From assembly GCF_006007885.1 (NCBI RefSeq), contig NZ_VCRO01000005.1, positions 1-64,000 of the forward strand: a stretch of DNA of 64,000 nucleotides, read 5' to 3'. The notes under the pieces were generated by a model. The model saw only the letters and a program-made list of their open reading frames with translations, ran no database searches and was not told where the DNA came from. Shown here piece after piece: positions 24,977 to 34,511 of this stretch. Origin of the DNA: Alteribacter natronophilus (lineage in GTDB: Bacteria; Bacillota; Bacilli; Bacillales; Salisediminibacteriaceae). The position numbers and the translations under genes are program-made. The stretch's first letter is position 1, and the number at the start of each line of letters is the position of its first letter.

Positions 24977-26155
24977 CTAAATAATCTTATCGAAGTTCAT
25001 TTGCTCAATGTCTTTATTTTCAGCTAATCCATTCACAAGTCTTTGTTGAAGTAATTCATCCTTTAACAGTCGGACTATTCCCTGGTACAAACCTAGACTT
25101 GTAATTTCTACAATAAGTCCATTTCTGTTATCCTGGAACTGCTCTCTGGCTCCATTTACATCAGTTGTTACAATCGGTTTTTTAAAACGTGAAGCTTCCA
25201 GTGTAGTGATGCAATATCCCTCATAACGTGATGGCTGTACGTATAGGTCACAATCAGCCATATAGGGATAAGGGTTGGATTTCAGCCCTAAAAGAATAAA
25301 ATGATTTTCAAGGTTTAACTCTCGAATCAGTGCCTGGTAATGACTCATTTTTTTTCCTTCTCCAACCCAATACCATTTAAATTCAATACCATCTTTAAGT
25401 AGTAAGGATGCTGCTTCTATTGCAAGATCAGGACCTTTCTCGTAAGAAAGTCTTCCCACAGTTAATATTTTTCTTCCATCAAATTGATCTGTATACCCCT
25501 CTCCTGCTTTTGAGAGCTGATTTAACATTTCCCCAGAAACGATATTAGGAAATATTACCGAATTATTTTTTATTGGAGGGATAATATCAATTAACTTATG
25601 ACTCGCTTCTTCGGACACAACTAAAATTTTATCAAATTTTGGATAGTTCCTTTGAGCATAGAAAGCGCTAAACCCAATCTTGGTTATATCAAAGTGAATC
25701 CATTGATATTTCTTCTTGGCTTTTATTTTGCTCAAAACAAGATAGCTTATGAAGTCCATTGGACCTGCATAAGCTATCGCTGATTCATATTCCTTCTCAT
25801 GTTTGAACTTTCTGGTCAAGTAGCTAAAAAATATCTCTTTTCGTTTCATTACTTTTGACAATAAATAAAATACTGAGAATGATACTCCCTTAACCCATTC
25901 TCCCTTTTTAACGAGTTTAAGAGCAGTTTGTTTTGGTGGGTCATTAATTAAAGGTTTGATATTTTTATAGCCGTCAACATATTCAACATTTACGTGACTC
26001 GGAACCTGATCCAGGAATCCACCGTACTTTTCAAGCAATAGTAAGGTAATTTCATATTTCTCTGTGGGCATCTCAGATACCATGTTTAGAAAAGCTCTTT
26101 CCGTACCACCGATATTCATATTAATGAGCATAAACAGCACTTTCTTTTTCTTCAC
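24977..26155 (-). CDS. Family 4 glycosyltransferase
   Basis: A 392-residue GT-B glycosyltransferase. N-terminal LFMLINMNIGGTERAFLNMV is the acceptor-domain signature; the C-terminal domain has ILTVGRLSYEKGPDLAIEA and the donor-binding PSRYEGYCITTLEA motif. I start at the GTG at 26155 (VKKKKVLFML), inside the end of the upstream gene, with AGGA upstream; longer forms are atypical. The NPYPYMADCDLYVQPSRYEG block is nearly the same in the next gene and in the frameshifted gene at 31019, so these are related copies. Confidence 0.88.
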   Translation of the reverse strand: MKKKKVLFMLINMNIGGTERAFLNMVSEMPTEKYEITLLLLEKYGGFLDQVPSHVNVEYVDGYKNIKPLINDPPKQTALKLVKKGEWVKGVSFSVFYLLSKVMKRKEIFFSYLTRKFKHEKEYESAIAYAGPMDFISYLVLSKIKAKKKYQWIHFDITKIGFSAFYAQRNYPKFDKILVVSEEASHKLIDIIPPIKNNSVIFPNIVSGEMLNQLSKAGEGYTDQFDGRKILTVGRLSYEKGPDLAIEAASLLLKDGIEFKWYWVGEGKKMSHYQALIRELNLENHFILLGLKSNPYPYMADCDLYVQPSRYEGYCITTLEASRFKKPIVTTDVNGAREQFQDNRNGLIVEITSLGLYQGIVRLLKDELLQQRLVNGLAENKDIEQMNFDKII

Positions 26156-27362
26156 TGTTATCAACTTCCTGTCCCTCAATTAGTTGATAAAACTTGTCCA
26201 GTTCTTCAATGTTTCCTTTCTTTTCTTTTTTCAGATACTCAACAATTTTCTTATACAGTGCTCTGTTGTTTAGTAATTCATTAATTCCCTCCGCAACACT
26301 CTCTCCGTCCATACCCGTCACCAAACCATTCTTCCTTTGCACCATCTGATTATAAACAGCATCAAATTCAGTAGTCACAACAGGTATGTTAAGCATTCGT
26401 GCCTCTGCAATAGCAAGGCCAAAACCCTCAAACCGAGAGGTCTGTACGTACAGATCTGCATTTGCGATGTAGGGGTAAGGGTTTGATTTAACTCCGAGTA
26501 AAATAAAGTGATCTGATAAACCATATTCCTTGATTTTATGCTCAATTTCCTGCTGCAAAGGCCCTTTTCCTAACGCATACCAGCGAAAATGGAGGCCGCT
26601 TTCCTTAAGTTGTTTGCAGGCATCCAGGGCAATATCGTAACCCTTTTGATTTGCGAGTCGCCCAATAGTCAAAATTCTTACACCATCAAAGCCATCCTCA
26701 TATCCTGTGCCGATCTTAGCCATTCTATTGATAAATTCAGGGTTATTTATATCATAAATAACGTTCATTTTGTTTTTGTAGTTTGGAAAGGCTTCAAGAA
26801 AGACTTCTTTGGTTGAATCCGAAACTGCTACAATCCTGTCATAAACATCGTAATACTGCTTTTGAAACGCCTGTTCTTTTTCATCAAGCCTGTAGCTGAC
26901 ATTCACCCATGCAAATTTCTTCTTCGCCCTGATTTTTTCTGCTACATAAAAAGTCGGAACTCCCTGGGCGTAGCTAATCGCAATATCATACTCTTTTTTG
27001 TTTTGTTTAAAAGCCCGTGAAGTACTTTGCCAGAATATCCTGGCTTTTTGAGAGTTTCTATACTTTCCGGTCCTCAACTTGAGCGTAAACTCCAACCGTG
27101 AACAAAGGTTTCTGTATTCAGAGTTAATAAAAGTGTTAAACAATGCTATATTCATTGGTAATTTACTGTAAATCGAATAGGCGGCTGGATCTAAGAGGTT
27201 TACTTCTGGTGGAACTAATTCTTCAAGTTCCCCTCCATGACCAAACAGAAATAGATCAACTGAGTATTTTTCAAAATCCAATAAAGATAACAATGTTACA
27301 AGACTCTTTTCTGCTCCGGCACATTCTAGTGAGTCTATTACAAAAAGAATGTTTTCTTTCAT
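26121..27362 (-). CDS. Family 4 glycosyltransferase
   Basis: A 413-residue GT-B enzyme: LFVIDSLECAGAEKSLVTLLS at the start, ILTIGRLANQKGYDIALDAC at about 235, and NPYPYIANADLYVQTSRFEGFGLAIAEA as the donor site. It is a paralogue of the adjacent gene at 24977. It probably adds one sugar of the repeat unit. Its end overlaps the next start by 35 nt. AT-rich. GAGGTG precedes the ATG. Confidence 0.9.
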   Translation of the reverse strand: MKENILFVIDSLECAGAEKSLVTLLSLLDFEKYSVDLFLFGHGGELEELVPPEVNLLDPAAYSIYSKLPMNIALFNTFINSEYRNLCSRLEFTLKLRTGKYRNSQKARIFWQSTSRAFKQNKKEYDIAISYAQGVPTFYVAEKIRAKKKFAWVNVSYRLDEKEQAFQKQYYDVYDRIVAVSDSTKEVFLEAFPNYKNKMNVIYDINNPEFINRMAKIGTGYEDGFDGVRILTIGRLANQKGYDIALDACKQLKESGLHFRWYALGKGPLQQEIEHKIKEYGLSDHFILLGVKSNPYPYIANADLYVQTSRFEGFGLAIAEARMLNIPVVTTEFDAVYNQMVQRKNGLVTGMDGESVAEGINELLNNRALYKKIVEYLKKEKKGNIEELDKFYQLIEGQEVDNSEEKESAVYAH

Positions 27363-27384
27363 TAAATCACCTCATTTCAAATAC

Positions 27385-28374
27385 CTATTTTTTTGATAGT
27401 TGTTCATATTTCTCTATGCTATGTACAATGTGACTGGTAAAGTCACTTGCAAAATCTCTCTCATCAAATTGCTGCAACCTCAGCAGAACATCCTCTAAAA
27501 AAAACAATTTCATGTACCTTTTAGGCTCATCTTTATTGAACTCTAAAGCCTTCACATTTGGGTTTTCAACATCACCAATCTTTAAGTACTGGCCAAACCG
27601 GGGAAACCTTGTTAGAAATTTGATTAGATCAAAACGTGTACTTCTATATTCCGTAAACTCCCAATCAATTAATCTAAAGAATTTTTTATCTTCAATCATG
27701 TTATCAGGTTTTATATCACCATGGCTTAAAGATAAGTAAATCTTAAAATCATTACTACCAGCTAGGATTGAATCTTTTGTTTTATATAGAAAATCACTTA
27801 CATAATTTACATCTGGTTTTTTAAGTAAATGCTGGTTCTTAGTCATTATCTCAAGCGACTTAAAAACAATACTATCAACATACTTATCGTTCTCAACAAC
27901 TTTAATTCTGGATTGAACCTGGAGTCGGTTGAATGTTTGTTTTATCTTTTTGAGTTGTCTAATGTTATGTGGATTTAATATTGGATGATGTCCATTATAA
28001 TAAATCCCCTTAACCCATTTCCCTTTAGGATCTACCCCTACGATTTCTTCAAACTCTTTATACCGATGCCGATATCTTAAAGCATTCTCCTGCTGTCTGG
28101 TTTCACTTTGAACAACCGTCAAAATGCTGCTATTGTTCAGATCAATCAACTTGTAATTGTTGTTTCCAGTTTTAAAAACTATATCACTTTTATATGGAAT
28201 ACTTTCTGTTACTCCAATCCAGTATTTAATAAGGTATATAAAGGTTGCTTTAATTCTTTTCATGTAGTTTTTTGGTACTAATGGTTTACAGTTAAAAATC
28301 ACGAATGGAACTTTGTATTTGGGAATCTCTCTATTTATCATGACATTTTGAGTAAGAGCCCTATACTTATTCAA
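27385..28374 (-). CDS. Putative aminoglycoside/choline-kinase-like phosphotransferase
   Basis: A 329-residue protein. The segment LSHGDIKPDNMIEDKKFFRLIDWEFTEY carries the catalytic loop H-G-D-x-x-x-x-N and the metal-binding I-D-W-E of kinase-like (APH/choline kinase) phosphotransferases. In a cluster with TagD and a TagB/F-like enzyme it might phosphorylate a sugar or glycerol moiety, or be a non-catalytic partner. The start is uncertain: a TTG with AAGGTG ten nt upstream gives this length; ATG (MINREIPKYK) 11 codons in is an alternative. Strongly AT-rich, unlike tagD just upstream. Confidence 0.6.
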   Translation of the reverse strand: MNKYRALTQNVMINREIPKYKVPFVIFNCKPLVPKNYMKRIKATFIYLIKYWIGVTESIPYKSDIVFKTGNNNYKLIDLNNSSILTVVQSETRQQENALRYRHRYKEFEEIVGVDPKGKWVKGIYYNGHHPILNPHNIRQLKKIKQTFNRLQVQSRIKVVENDKYVDSIVFKSLEIMTKNQHLLKKPDVNYVSDFLYKTKDSILAGSNDFKIYLSLSHGDIKPDNMIEDKKFFRLIDWEFTEYRSTRFDLIKFLTRFPRFGQYLKIGDVENPNVKALEFNKDEPKRYMKLFFLEDVLLRLQQFDERDFASDFTSHIVHSIEKYEQLSKK

Positions 28375-28388
28375 TAATCTTTCACACC

Positions 28389-28805
28389 TTACACCCTCAT
28401 TTTCTCTTTCACAATCGTCGACGACACGCCTTTCGTGTAAGGCAGGTAAACGAGCTCCACGCTGACCTCTTTAAATCGTGTCTCCAGTTCGCTGAACAGG
28501 TGACTGCCTTTCCAGTCGTCGCCGACGAACATGGCGTCGAAATTTAGGACTTCCCAGGCACCGAACTTATTGCGGTCCAGCTGGGGAACGACCATGTCGA
28601 CGTATTTGATTTCCCGGACGATCTCTGCCCGTTCTTCAAAGGGAATGACGGGGGTTTTATGTTTATATTCCTGGACGAGTTCGTCGGTGCTCACACCTAC
28701 AATCAGTGTGTCGCATTGCTCCTTGGCCTTTCTCAGGATGTTCAAATGTCCAACATGGAACAGGTCAAAGACCCCCGTTGTATAGCCGATTTTGTATTTT
28801 TTCAC
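28389..28805 (-). CDS. tagD: Glycerol-3-phosphate cytidylyltransferase (TagD-like)
   Basis: A 138-residue nucleotidyltransferase making CDP-glycerol from CTP and glycerol 3-phosphate. It has the GVFDLFHVGH motif (11-20) with the HxGH signature, and near the C-terminus the VSSTIVKEKM segment in place of the usual ISTT/RT pattern. Size matches TagD (~130). Its GTG overlaps the stop of the TagB/F-like gene (GTGA), so CDP-glycerol synthesis and transfer are coupled. Presence here suggests glycerol-phosphate in the exopolymer. Confidence 0.93.
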   Translation of the reverse strand: MKKYKIGYTTGVFDLFHVGHLNILRKAKEQCDTLIVGVSTDELVQEYKHKTPVIPFEERAEIVREIKYVDMVVPQLDRNKFGAWEVLNFDAMFVGDDWKGSHLFSELETRFKEVSVELVYLPYTKGVSSTIVKEKMRV

Positions 28806-29977
28806 GATGGTAGTACCTCCCTGTTTTCGATTACTGCCTGCATGTGTGCGGTCAGTTTTTCGCTTGCCTCTCCCCGTTCGAAGGAGCCGATTTCCTTATG
28901 AAATAGTTCCATCCTCTGTTTGTAGGTATTTGAATCATACTGTTCAATGGCGGCCAGAAGCTGATCGGTTGTTTCGGTTTTAATGAACGGAAGCTGATTG
29001 ATATCAAAATAAAAACGCCGGTCGTTTTTCACGTAATCGTGAAGATCCGGCGTGTACATGAAACATGGTCTGTTTGTGATGGCAAAGTCGAACATTAGTG
29101 ACGAGTAATCTGTTATGAGAATGTCACTTACACTGAGCAGCTCCTGAATATCATCGTAGTCCGTGGCGTCTTTTACCCGTTCGCCGTATACGAGCTGGCT
29201 GGACATTCCCGCGAGGTGGGGATGCAGCTTTACTAAAAACGTCCACTCTCCGCCGAAATGTGCTTTCAGGCGGTGAAGCACCTGATCATATTGGATATCG
29301 TAAACATCGAGCCGATTGTCTTTTCGGAACGTTGGCGCGTAAAGGACGATTTTATCTTCTCTTTTCAGATTGAACCTTCTGCAGACCCGGTCTTTCACTT
29401 TTGAATCTCCTTTAATGAGAAGATCGTTTCGCGGTGTTCCGTGCTCAAATAGAAACCCCTCAAACCAGAAGGAGCGGTCGAAGATGGCTGTACTGTACCG
29501 GCATCCTGATAAGAGAAGATCAATTTTCTCAGAGTCTTTCTTCGCCGTCTCCACGTAGTGAGCAGGAAGTGATTTCTGCGCATCCTTTTCAATCTGTTTT
29601 AACCGCAGTGAACTGTGCCATGTCTGAATGTAGTACTGGTTTTTCCGCTTTACGAACAGATCTGTTGTCCGGAAGTTGGTAAGCACGATTTTAGACGTAC
29701 AGAGTTCATAAAAGTACCGGAGCGACATGACTTTTACTTTTCTCACCCCTTCCTGAGGGCCTTTTTCCTCCGGACTGTTGAAGGCCCAGACGAGGTCAAA
29801 GGTTCCTTTCGGGTAGTGCTTCAGAATGTGTTCCGTTACGTACTTAGGGTTGCAGCCGTACTGACTGCCGTAATAGCTCGTAAGAAAAACTTTGTTCTTC
29901 CTGATCGGCAGCCGGTTGAAAACGGAAATCATAAAGAGCGCTGCTTTTTTTCTTACGTGATCTTTTATTCCCACCAA
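28802..29977 (-). CDS. CDP-glycerol glycerophosphotransferase family protein (TagB/TagF-like)
   Basis: A 391-residue protein of the CDP-glycerol:poly(glycerophosphate) transferase family. Characteristic are YYIQTWHSSLRLKQIEKD, FEHGTPRNDLL, VLYAPTFRKD, the HPH motif in VKLHPHLAGM, and SVSDILITDYSSLMFDFA. It is half the size of TagF and near TagB, which adds a single glycerol phosphate. A TTG start seven nt after AAGGAGG is used; a GTG three nt on is equivalent. It probably decorates the exopolysaccharide with glycerol phosphate, fed by TagD. Confidence 0.9.
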   Translation of the reverse strand: MVGIKDHVRKKAALFMISVFNRLPIRKNKVFLTSYYGSQYGCNPKYVTEHILKHYPKGTFDLVWAFNSPEEKGPQEGVRKVKVMSLRYFYELCTSKIVLTNFRTTDLFVKRKNQYYIQTWHSSLRLKQIEKDAQKSLPAHYVETAKKDSEKIDLLLSGCRYSTAIFDRSFWFEGFLFEHGTPRNDLLIKGDSKVKDRVCRRFNLKREDKIVLYAPTFRKDNRLDVYDIQYDQVLHRLKAHFGGEWTFLVKLHPHLAGMSSQLVYGERVKDATDYDDIQELLSVSDILITDYSSLMFDFAITNRPCFMYTPDLHDYVKNDRRFYFDINQLPFIKTETTDQLLAAIEQYDSNTYKQRMELFHKEIGSFERGEASEKLTAHMQAVIENREVLPS

Positions 29978-29992
29978 AAACCGCCCTCCTTA

Positions 29993-31006
29993 TCATCTCA
30001 CTTTTTCAAGTGGTACTTCTTTTTCCGGAAGAAGTTTCCGGAGCATTTTTCGACCGGCTAAAAAACCGATATTGGCATACGGATGAACGAGAAACAGTTT
30101 TAACTGGTTACTCAGTTCGCTGTCTCCGGAGACCGCTTCCCTGATCTGTTTCTGATGCTCCAGTATGCAGGACCGGATTTCCTTTCTCCGCTCGCTCCCT
30201 GTTCGTTTTAAAAACAGCAGGTTGTAGTGCATCAGGCTTGTCTGAAAGAGCATCCGGCAGGACTCTGGAAGAAAGTGAGGATAGTGCTGCTTCAGAAAAG
30301 CATGCCGTTCCTTTAAACCGTCCAGAATATCCAGGTTTCTCTCTGTATAGGAAGCGACGATGCTGTTCTCCCGCTGCCGGTAGTACACCAGCGGATCGTG
30401 CAGGAGCACAAACCGCTTCACCTTCTGCATAACGTGGTGGGCCCAGAATACGTCCTCAAAAAGGACGCCTTTTTTAAACGGGATGTCCTTTATGAGTGCG
30501 GTTTTGTAAAGCTTGCCCCAGGCAAAGTTCTTCACCTTTTCGTTGATCACAAGTTCGTACATGAGCCCGTCGTTTTCAAATACTTCCTCTCTTCCATTCT
30601 TGTCGTAGACGCGGTTGTCAAAGAGAGAGTAGAAGTTATGGGCGTAATAAAATGCCGACTGAACCACGTCTGCATCGTTTGACTTCAAAGTGGTGAGGAG
30701 ATTTTCCACAGCCCGTTTTCCGAGCCAGTCGTCACTGTCGAGAAACATGGTGTAGGCCCCGGTCACATAAGTCATTCCGAAGTTCCTTGCATCCGAGAGG
30801 CCGCCGTTCTTCTTATGCAGGGCTATAATCCGGCTGTCCCGTTCTGCGTATTCGTCGATCATTTTGCCGCAACGGTCAGGAGAGCCGTCATTGACGAGAA
30901 TAATTTCCAGATTTCTGTATGTTTGTCCAGTCACGCTGTTTATGCATTGATCGAGGTAGTTTTCGACTTTATAGACCGGGATGACGATGCTTATTTTTTC
31001 ACTCAT
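29993..31006 (-). CDS. Family 2 glycosyltransferase
   Basis: A 337-residue GT-A enzyme: ISIVIPVYKVENYLDQCINSV, LVNDGSPDRCG and TMFLDSDDWLG with the DxD motif. The C-terminal region has LVYYRQRENSIVASYTERNLD, common in EpsJ/H-type transferases. It would add one sugar to the repeat unit. AAAGGAGG lies upstream of the ATG. Donor unknown. Confidence 0.92.
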   Translation of the reverse strand: MSEKISIVIPVYKVENYLDQCINSVTGQTYRNLEIILVNDGSPDRCGKMIDEYAERDSRIIALHKKNGGLSDARNFGMTYVTGAYTMFLDSDDWLGKRAVENLLTTLKSNDADVVQSAFYYAHNFYSLFDNRVYDKNGREEVFENDGLMYELVINEKVKNFAWGKLYKTALIKDIPFKKGVLFEDVFWAHHVMQKVKRFVLLHDPLVYYRQRENSIVASYTERNLDILDGLKERHAFLKQHYPHFLPESCRMLFQTSLMHYNLLFLKRTGSERRKEIRSCILEHQKQIREAVSGDSELSNQLKLFLVHPYANIGFLAGRKMLRKLLPEKEVPLEKVR

Positions 31007-31018
31007 GACAGGCCTCCT

Positions 31019-32201
31019 TTACGCCAGCGTATAAAGCTTCAGCAGTTCCTCATGATTACGGTAGTCTCTCTGCAGGCAGTTGGCGGATAGTTTGTGACGG
31101 AGCTGCTCGTTTGTGATCATCACTTCGAGCCCGTCTGCAATGCCCTTCGGTCCCTGGTTGCAGACCAGACCGTCCACCCCGTCCCGTACCTGGCTGCCCG
31201 CTGTCGGATAGTTTGTGATCAGAACCGGTTTGCCGAGAATCTGTGCTTCCCCGACAGTAACGGCCTTCCCTTCGTAACGTGAGGGCTGCACGTAGACGTC
31301 AGCTTCTTTCATATAGGGATAGGGGTTTGTTTTTTTTGCCTAACAGAAAAAAGTGGTCCTCCAGACCATACGCGGCGATCGCCTCTCTGATGGCAGCTTC
31401 GTCGCCGCCGTAGCCGACAACGTACCATGCCACGTCCGAATAGCCTTTCTCGATCAGCAGTTTAAGTGCTTTTACCGCCTGATCGATGCCTTTCGCGTGG
31501 GAGAGGCGACCGACCGTGACAAACTTGAACCGGTTATCCCGGTTAAGGGGCTCAGGTTTCTCTTCACCGGCAAGGTTTCTGACCATGTCCGGGGATGTAA
31601 TGTTTTCAACCACATGAACCTTCTTTTTCAGGATCGGATATTTTTTCAGGAAGGCGTGCCGGCACTGATCGGACACAGCTACGATCGCATCAAAAGCGCT
31701 CCAGGTTTTCAAATCCCGCTCAACGTCTGTATCCACGGTGGAATAATCGGTATGAATCCAGGCAATTTTCGTCTTTGCCTTCACTTTATATGCCACAAAG
31801 TCGTGTGGCCACAGGTAGCTGATGGCGATGTCGTACGGCTTCCCGACACTTGGCAGGTGAGGCAGCGCGTATTGCCACATGTACTGCATCTGCCGGTAGC
31901 CGGTTTCTTCGGCCCCTGACCTTGCTGCTTTGTACCTGGCACAAAGCCTGGCACTGGCGAGTGAGAAGAAGCCCCGTTTGAATGTTTCGCCAATCGAGAG
32001 GCGGAACGTTTTGTATTTCGGACATTCCTTTAACAGCCTTGGCCCCTGCGGAAGCAGATCCATAAAATCACCAGTATGGCTGTACAGCTTTAAATCCACA
32101 TCATATCGGTCGTAATCGAAGTTTCTCAGCATACTGATGAGGCTTCGTTCCACGCCGCCCACTTCAAGATCAAAAGATGCAATCAATACGTTTTTCTTCA
32201 T
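31019..32201 (-). pseudogene. Family 4 glycosyltransferase interrupted by a frameshift in an A8 tract
   Basis: One GT-B gene split into two frames. The N-terminal part (32201-31299) runs VLIASFDLEVGGVERSLISML to FFLLGKKNKP, then leaves frame. The C-terminal part continues in another frame as MKEADVYVQPSRYEGKAV, exactly the donor-site block of the relatives at 24977 and 26121. The break is at a run of eight A (31330-31337); removing one A restores GKKTNPYPYMKEADVY. The ATG at 32201 overlaps the previous stop (ATGA). It may be inactive, phase-variable or expressed by slippage, or the base may be a sequencing error. Confidence 0.85.
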
Positions 32202-33325
32202 GGCTGCCTCCATGACTTGCGGTAGATTTTAGCGAGCGTCTGAATGCCCTGGTCCACGGAATAGGCGTTCTGCACAAACGCCTCGCTTATCTCATTCGGA
32301 CCGGGTTTCAGCTTATTTTTAAATGCAAGAATCTGTTCTGCCCACTTTTCCGGTGCTTCGTGCAGAAACCGGCGGGCCATCAGACCGAGGTCCAGATCCG
32401 CTTCAGGCTGGATGGCTTCCGATACGACGCAGGAGACGCCGCTTGCCTGAGCTTCCAGAAGCACGAGGCCAAGCCCTTCGTAAATGGAAGGAAACACAAA
32501 TGCATCCATTGCGTTAAGCAGATTCGGAATGTCGTTACGGAGTCCTGCGAACCGGACGTGCTCCGCAAGGTTCTCCTCGCTCACCTGCTGTTCAATTTCA
32601 AGCCTTAAGTCCCCGTCACCAACAAGAAGCAGCACGGCTCGCGGCTCTTTTTTCATCAGTTCCTTAAATACCTTAAGAAGAAAACTGTGGTTTTTCGGTT
32701 CGATCATCCTGCCTATGTGACCGACTACGAACCGGTTTTCCAGATCGAATTCCTGTTTCACCTTTTTCACAGCTTCAGCATCTGGATTCATGTACTGTTT
32801 AAATGGAATTACGTTTGGCAGGTAGCGGTAGTGATCGCTGCTGAGTACGTTTTCTCCAAACAAAAATCCTCCAGCGTGACTGCTGCAGGCCATGTAATCT
32901 GTCGAAGTGGCCCTGATTAGCCGCTTCATGCTTCCTGTATACAGTTTTCGGATGATCGTCTGCCGGTCATCATCTGTGGTGTGGGCGTGGGCAATTCTCA
33001 CCTTTACCCCTGAAATTGCTGCGGCTGCATTGGCAATTCCGCAGTGAAACAGGGTGTGGGCATGCACCACGTCATATGGCCCGTACGTTTTCATCGCATG
33101 AACGAGGTCCATGATGCCGTACGTCTTCGACAGCCTGATTACCCTGCCGCCGAGTGATATGATCTCCCTGTCATAGTCAGCCTCTTCGCTGCTGTAGGAC
33201 ACGAAATCAAACATGATCTTGTTCCTGTCCATATGCCGAAAGACGTTCATGAGCATCGTTTCCGTACCTGCACGGTTCATCGCCCCCACCACGTGGAGGA
33301 CTTTTAACGGCCTACGATGTTGCAT
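32198..33325 (-). CDS. Family 4 glycosyltransferase (EpsF-like)
   Basis: A 375-residue GT-B enzyme. The start KVLHVVGAMNRAGTETMLMNVFRHMD and the DVVHAHTLFHCGIANAAA and RIAHAHTTDD segments follow the EpsF pattern. The donor domain has VGHIGRMIEPKNHSFLLKVF and FPSIYEGLGLVLLEAQASG. It is a paralogue of the protein at 37941. AGGAGATAAGAT precedes the ATG, and the stop overlaps the next start. Confidence 0.9.
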   Translation of the reverse strand: MQHRRPLKVLHVVGAMNRAGTETMLMNVFRHMDRNKIMFDFVSYSSEEADYDREIISLGGRVIRLSKTYGIMDLVHAMKTYGPYDVVHAHTLFHCGIANAAAAISGVKVRIAHAHTTDDDRQTIIRKLYTGSMKRLIRATSTDYMACSSHAGGFLFGENVLSSDHYRYLPNVIPFKQYMNPDAEAVKKVKQEFDLENRFVVGHIGRMIEPKNHSFLLKVFKELMKKEPRAVLLLVGDGDLRLEIEQQVSEENLAEHVRFAGLRNDIPNLLNAMDAFVFPSIYEGLGLVLLEAQASGVSCVVSEAIQPEADLDLGLMARRFLHEAPEKWAEQILAFKNKLKPGPNEISEAFVQNAYSVDQGIQTLAKIYRKSWRQP

Positions 33326-34511
33326 ATCTTATCTCCTGCAAATCAGCCATGTTGAATACACTCTTTACACACGAGATCACCCGCTGCTGATCCTCTGCCG
33401 GCATATTAGTCCCTGACGGCAGGCAGATGCCAGTTTCAAATAAACGTTCTGATACGCTCTGGTCACTGTGTGCATAGTAGCGGCACTTATCAAACAGAGG
33501 CTGAAGGTGCAGCGGCTTCCAGACCGGCCGGGCTTCGATATTTTCTTCGGCAAGCGCTGATAACATATCATGGGGCGTTACCGGACAAACTTCAGGATCA
33601 AGAGTGATCGCGGTAAGCCACCGGTTTGACATCGTACCCCCGGGCTCCGGCATAAACGTTACGCCTGGAATATGAGCGAGTTCAACAAAGTAACGTTCAA
33701 ACACACGGCGTTTCTGGGCTACCCGCTGATCGAGAATGGCGAACTGGCCTCTGCCGACACCGGCGAGAATATTGCTCATCCGGTAGTTGTAACCCACCTG
33801 GCTGTGCTGATAGTGGGCGGCCCGGTCCCTGGCCTGCGTGGCAAGAAATCCGGCACGCTCAAGGGCATCGGTGTCATCTGATACGAGCATGCCTCCGCCT
33901 GAAGTGGTGATGATTTTGTTGCCGTTAAACGAAAATATCCCGAACTTCCCAAAGCTGCCACTAGCGCGCCTTCCGTAAGTGGCACCGAGGGATTCGGCAG
34001 CATCTTCTATGACCGGTACTTCATACTCCTCACAGAGCGCCGTTATTTCTTCCATCTTTGCGCTCTGTCCGTAAAGGTTCACAACGATGACGGCTTTCGG
34101 AAGCTCATTTGCCTCATAAGCCTCCTCCAGTGCCTGTTTCAATGCTTCAGGTGACATGTTCCATGTCTCGGGCTCTGAGTCAATGAAAACCGGTTCCGCT
34201 CCCTGATAGACGATCGGGTTGGCGCTTGCCACGAAAGTGAGCGACGAACAGAAGACCGTATCTCCCTTTTTTACATCAAGGAGAATAAGCGCCAGGTGAA
34301 TCGCAGCGGTGCCTGAACTGACCGCCAGTGCTCCCTTCACCCCGATATAGTCCGCGATCTCTTTTTCGAAGGCATTAATATGGGGCCCTACCGGGGCAAT
34401 CCAGTTTGTTTCAAATGCTTCATCGATATAGCGCTGCTCTGATCCGTTCATATGGGGGGCCGCCAGGTGAATTTTCGGTTTAGATGTAGTTTTTAACACC
34501 CTGGTTTTCAC
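33312..34511 (-). CDS. epsN: EpsN-like PLP sugar aminotransferase
   Basis: A 399-residue DegT/DnrJ/EryC1 aminotransferase. The PLP lysine is Lys199 in FSFNGNKIITTSGGGM; VIEDAAESLGA supplies the Asp that contacts the PLP ring. It would aminate the 4-keto-6-deoxy sugar made by the EpsC-like dehydratase, the second step toward UDP-diacetylbacillosamine. It starts inside the epsM end (GTG, 32-nt overlap) with AAGGA upstream. The L-M-N order is the same as in the B. subtilis eps operon. Confidence 0.92.
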   Translation of the reverse strand: MKTRVLKTTSKPKIHLAAPHMNGSEQRYIDEAFETNWIAPVGPHINAFEKEIADYIGVKGALAVSSGTAAIHLALILLDVKKGDTVFCSSLTFVASANPIVYQGAEPVFIDSEPETWNMSPEALKQALEEAYEANELPKAVIVVNLYGQSAKMEEITALCEEYEVPVIEDAAESLGATYGRRASGSFGKFGIFSFNGNKIITTSGGGMLVSDDTDALERAGFLATQARDRAAHYQHSQVGYNYRMSNILAGVGRGQFAILDQRVAQKRRVFERYFVELAHIPGVTFMPEPGGTMSNRWLTAITLDPEVCPVTPHDMLSALAEENIEARPVWKPLHLQPLFDKCRYYAHSDQSVSERLFETGICLPSGTNMPAEDQQRVISCVKSVFNMADLQEIRYATS

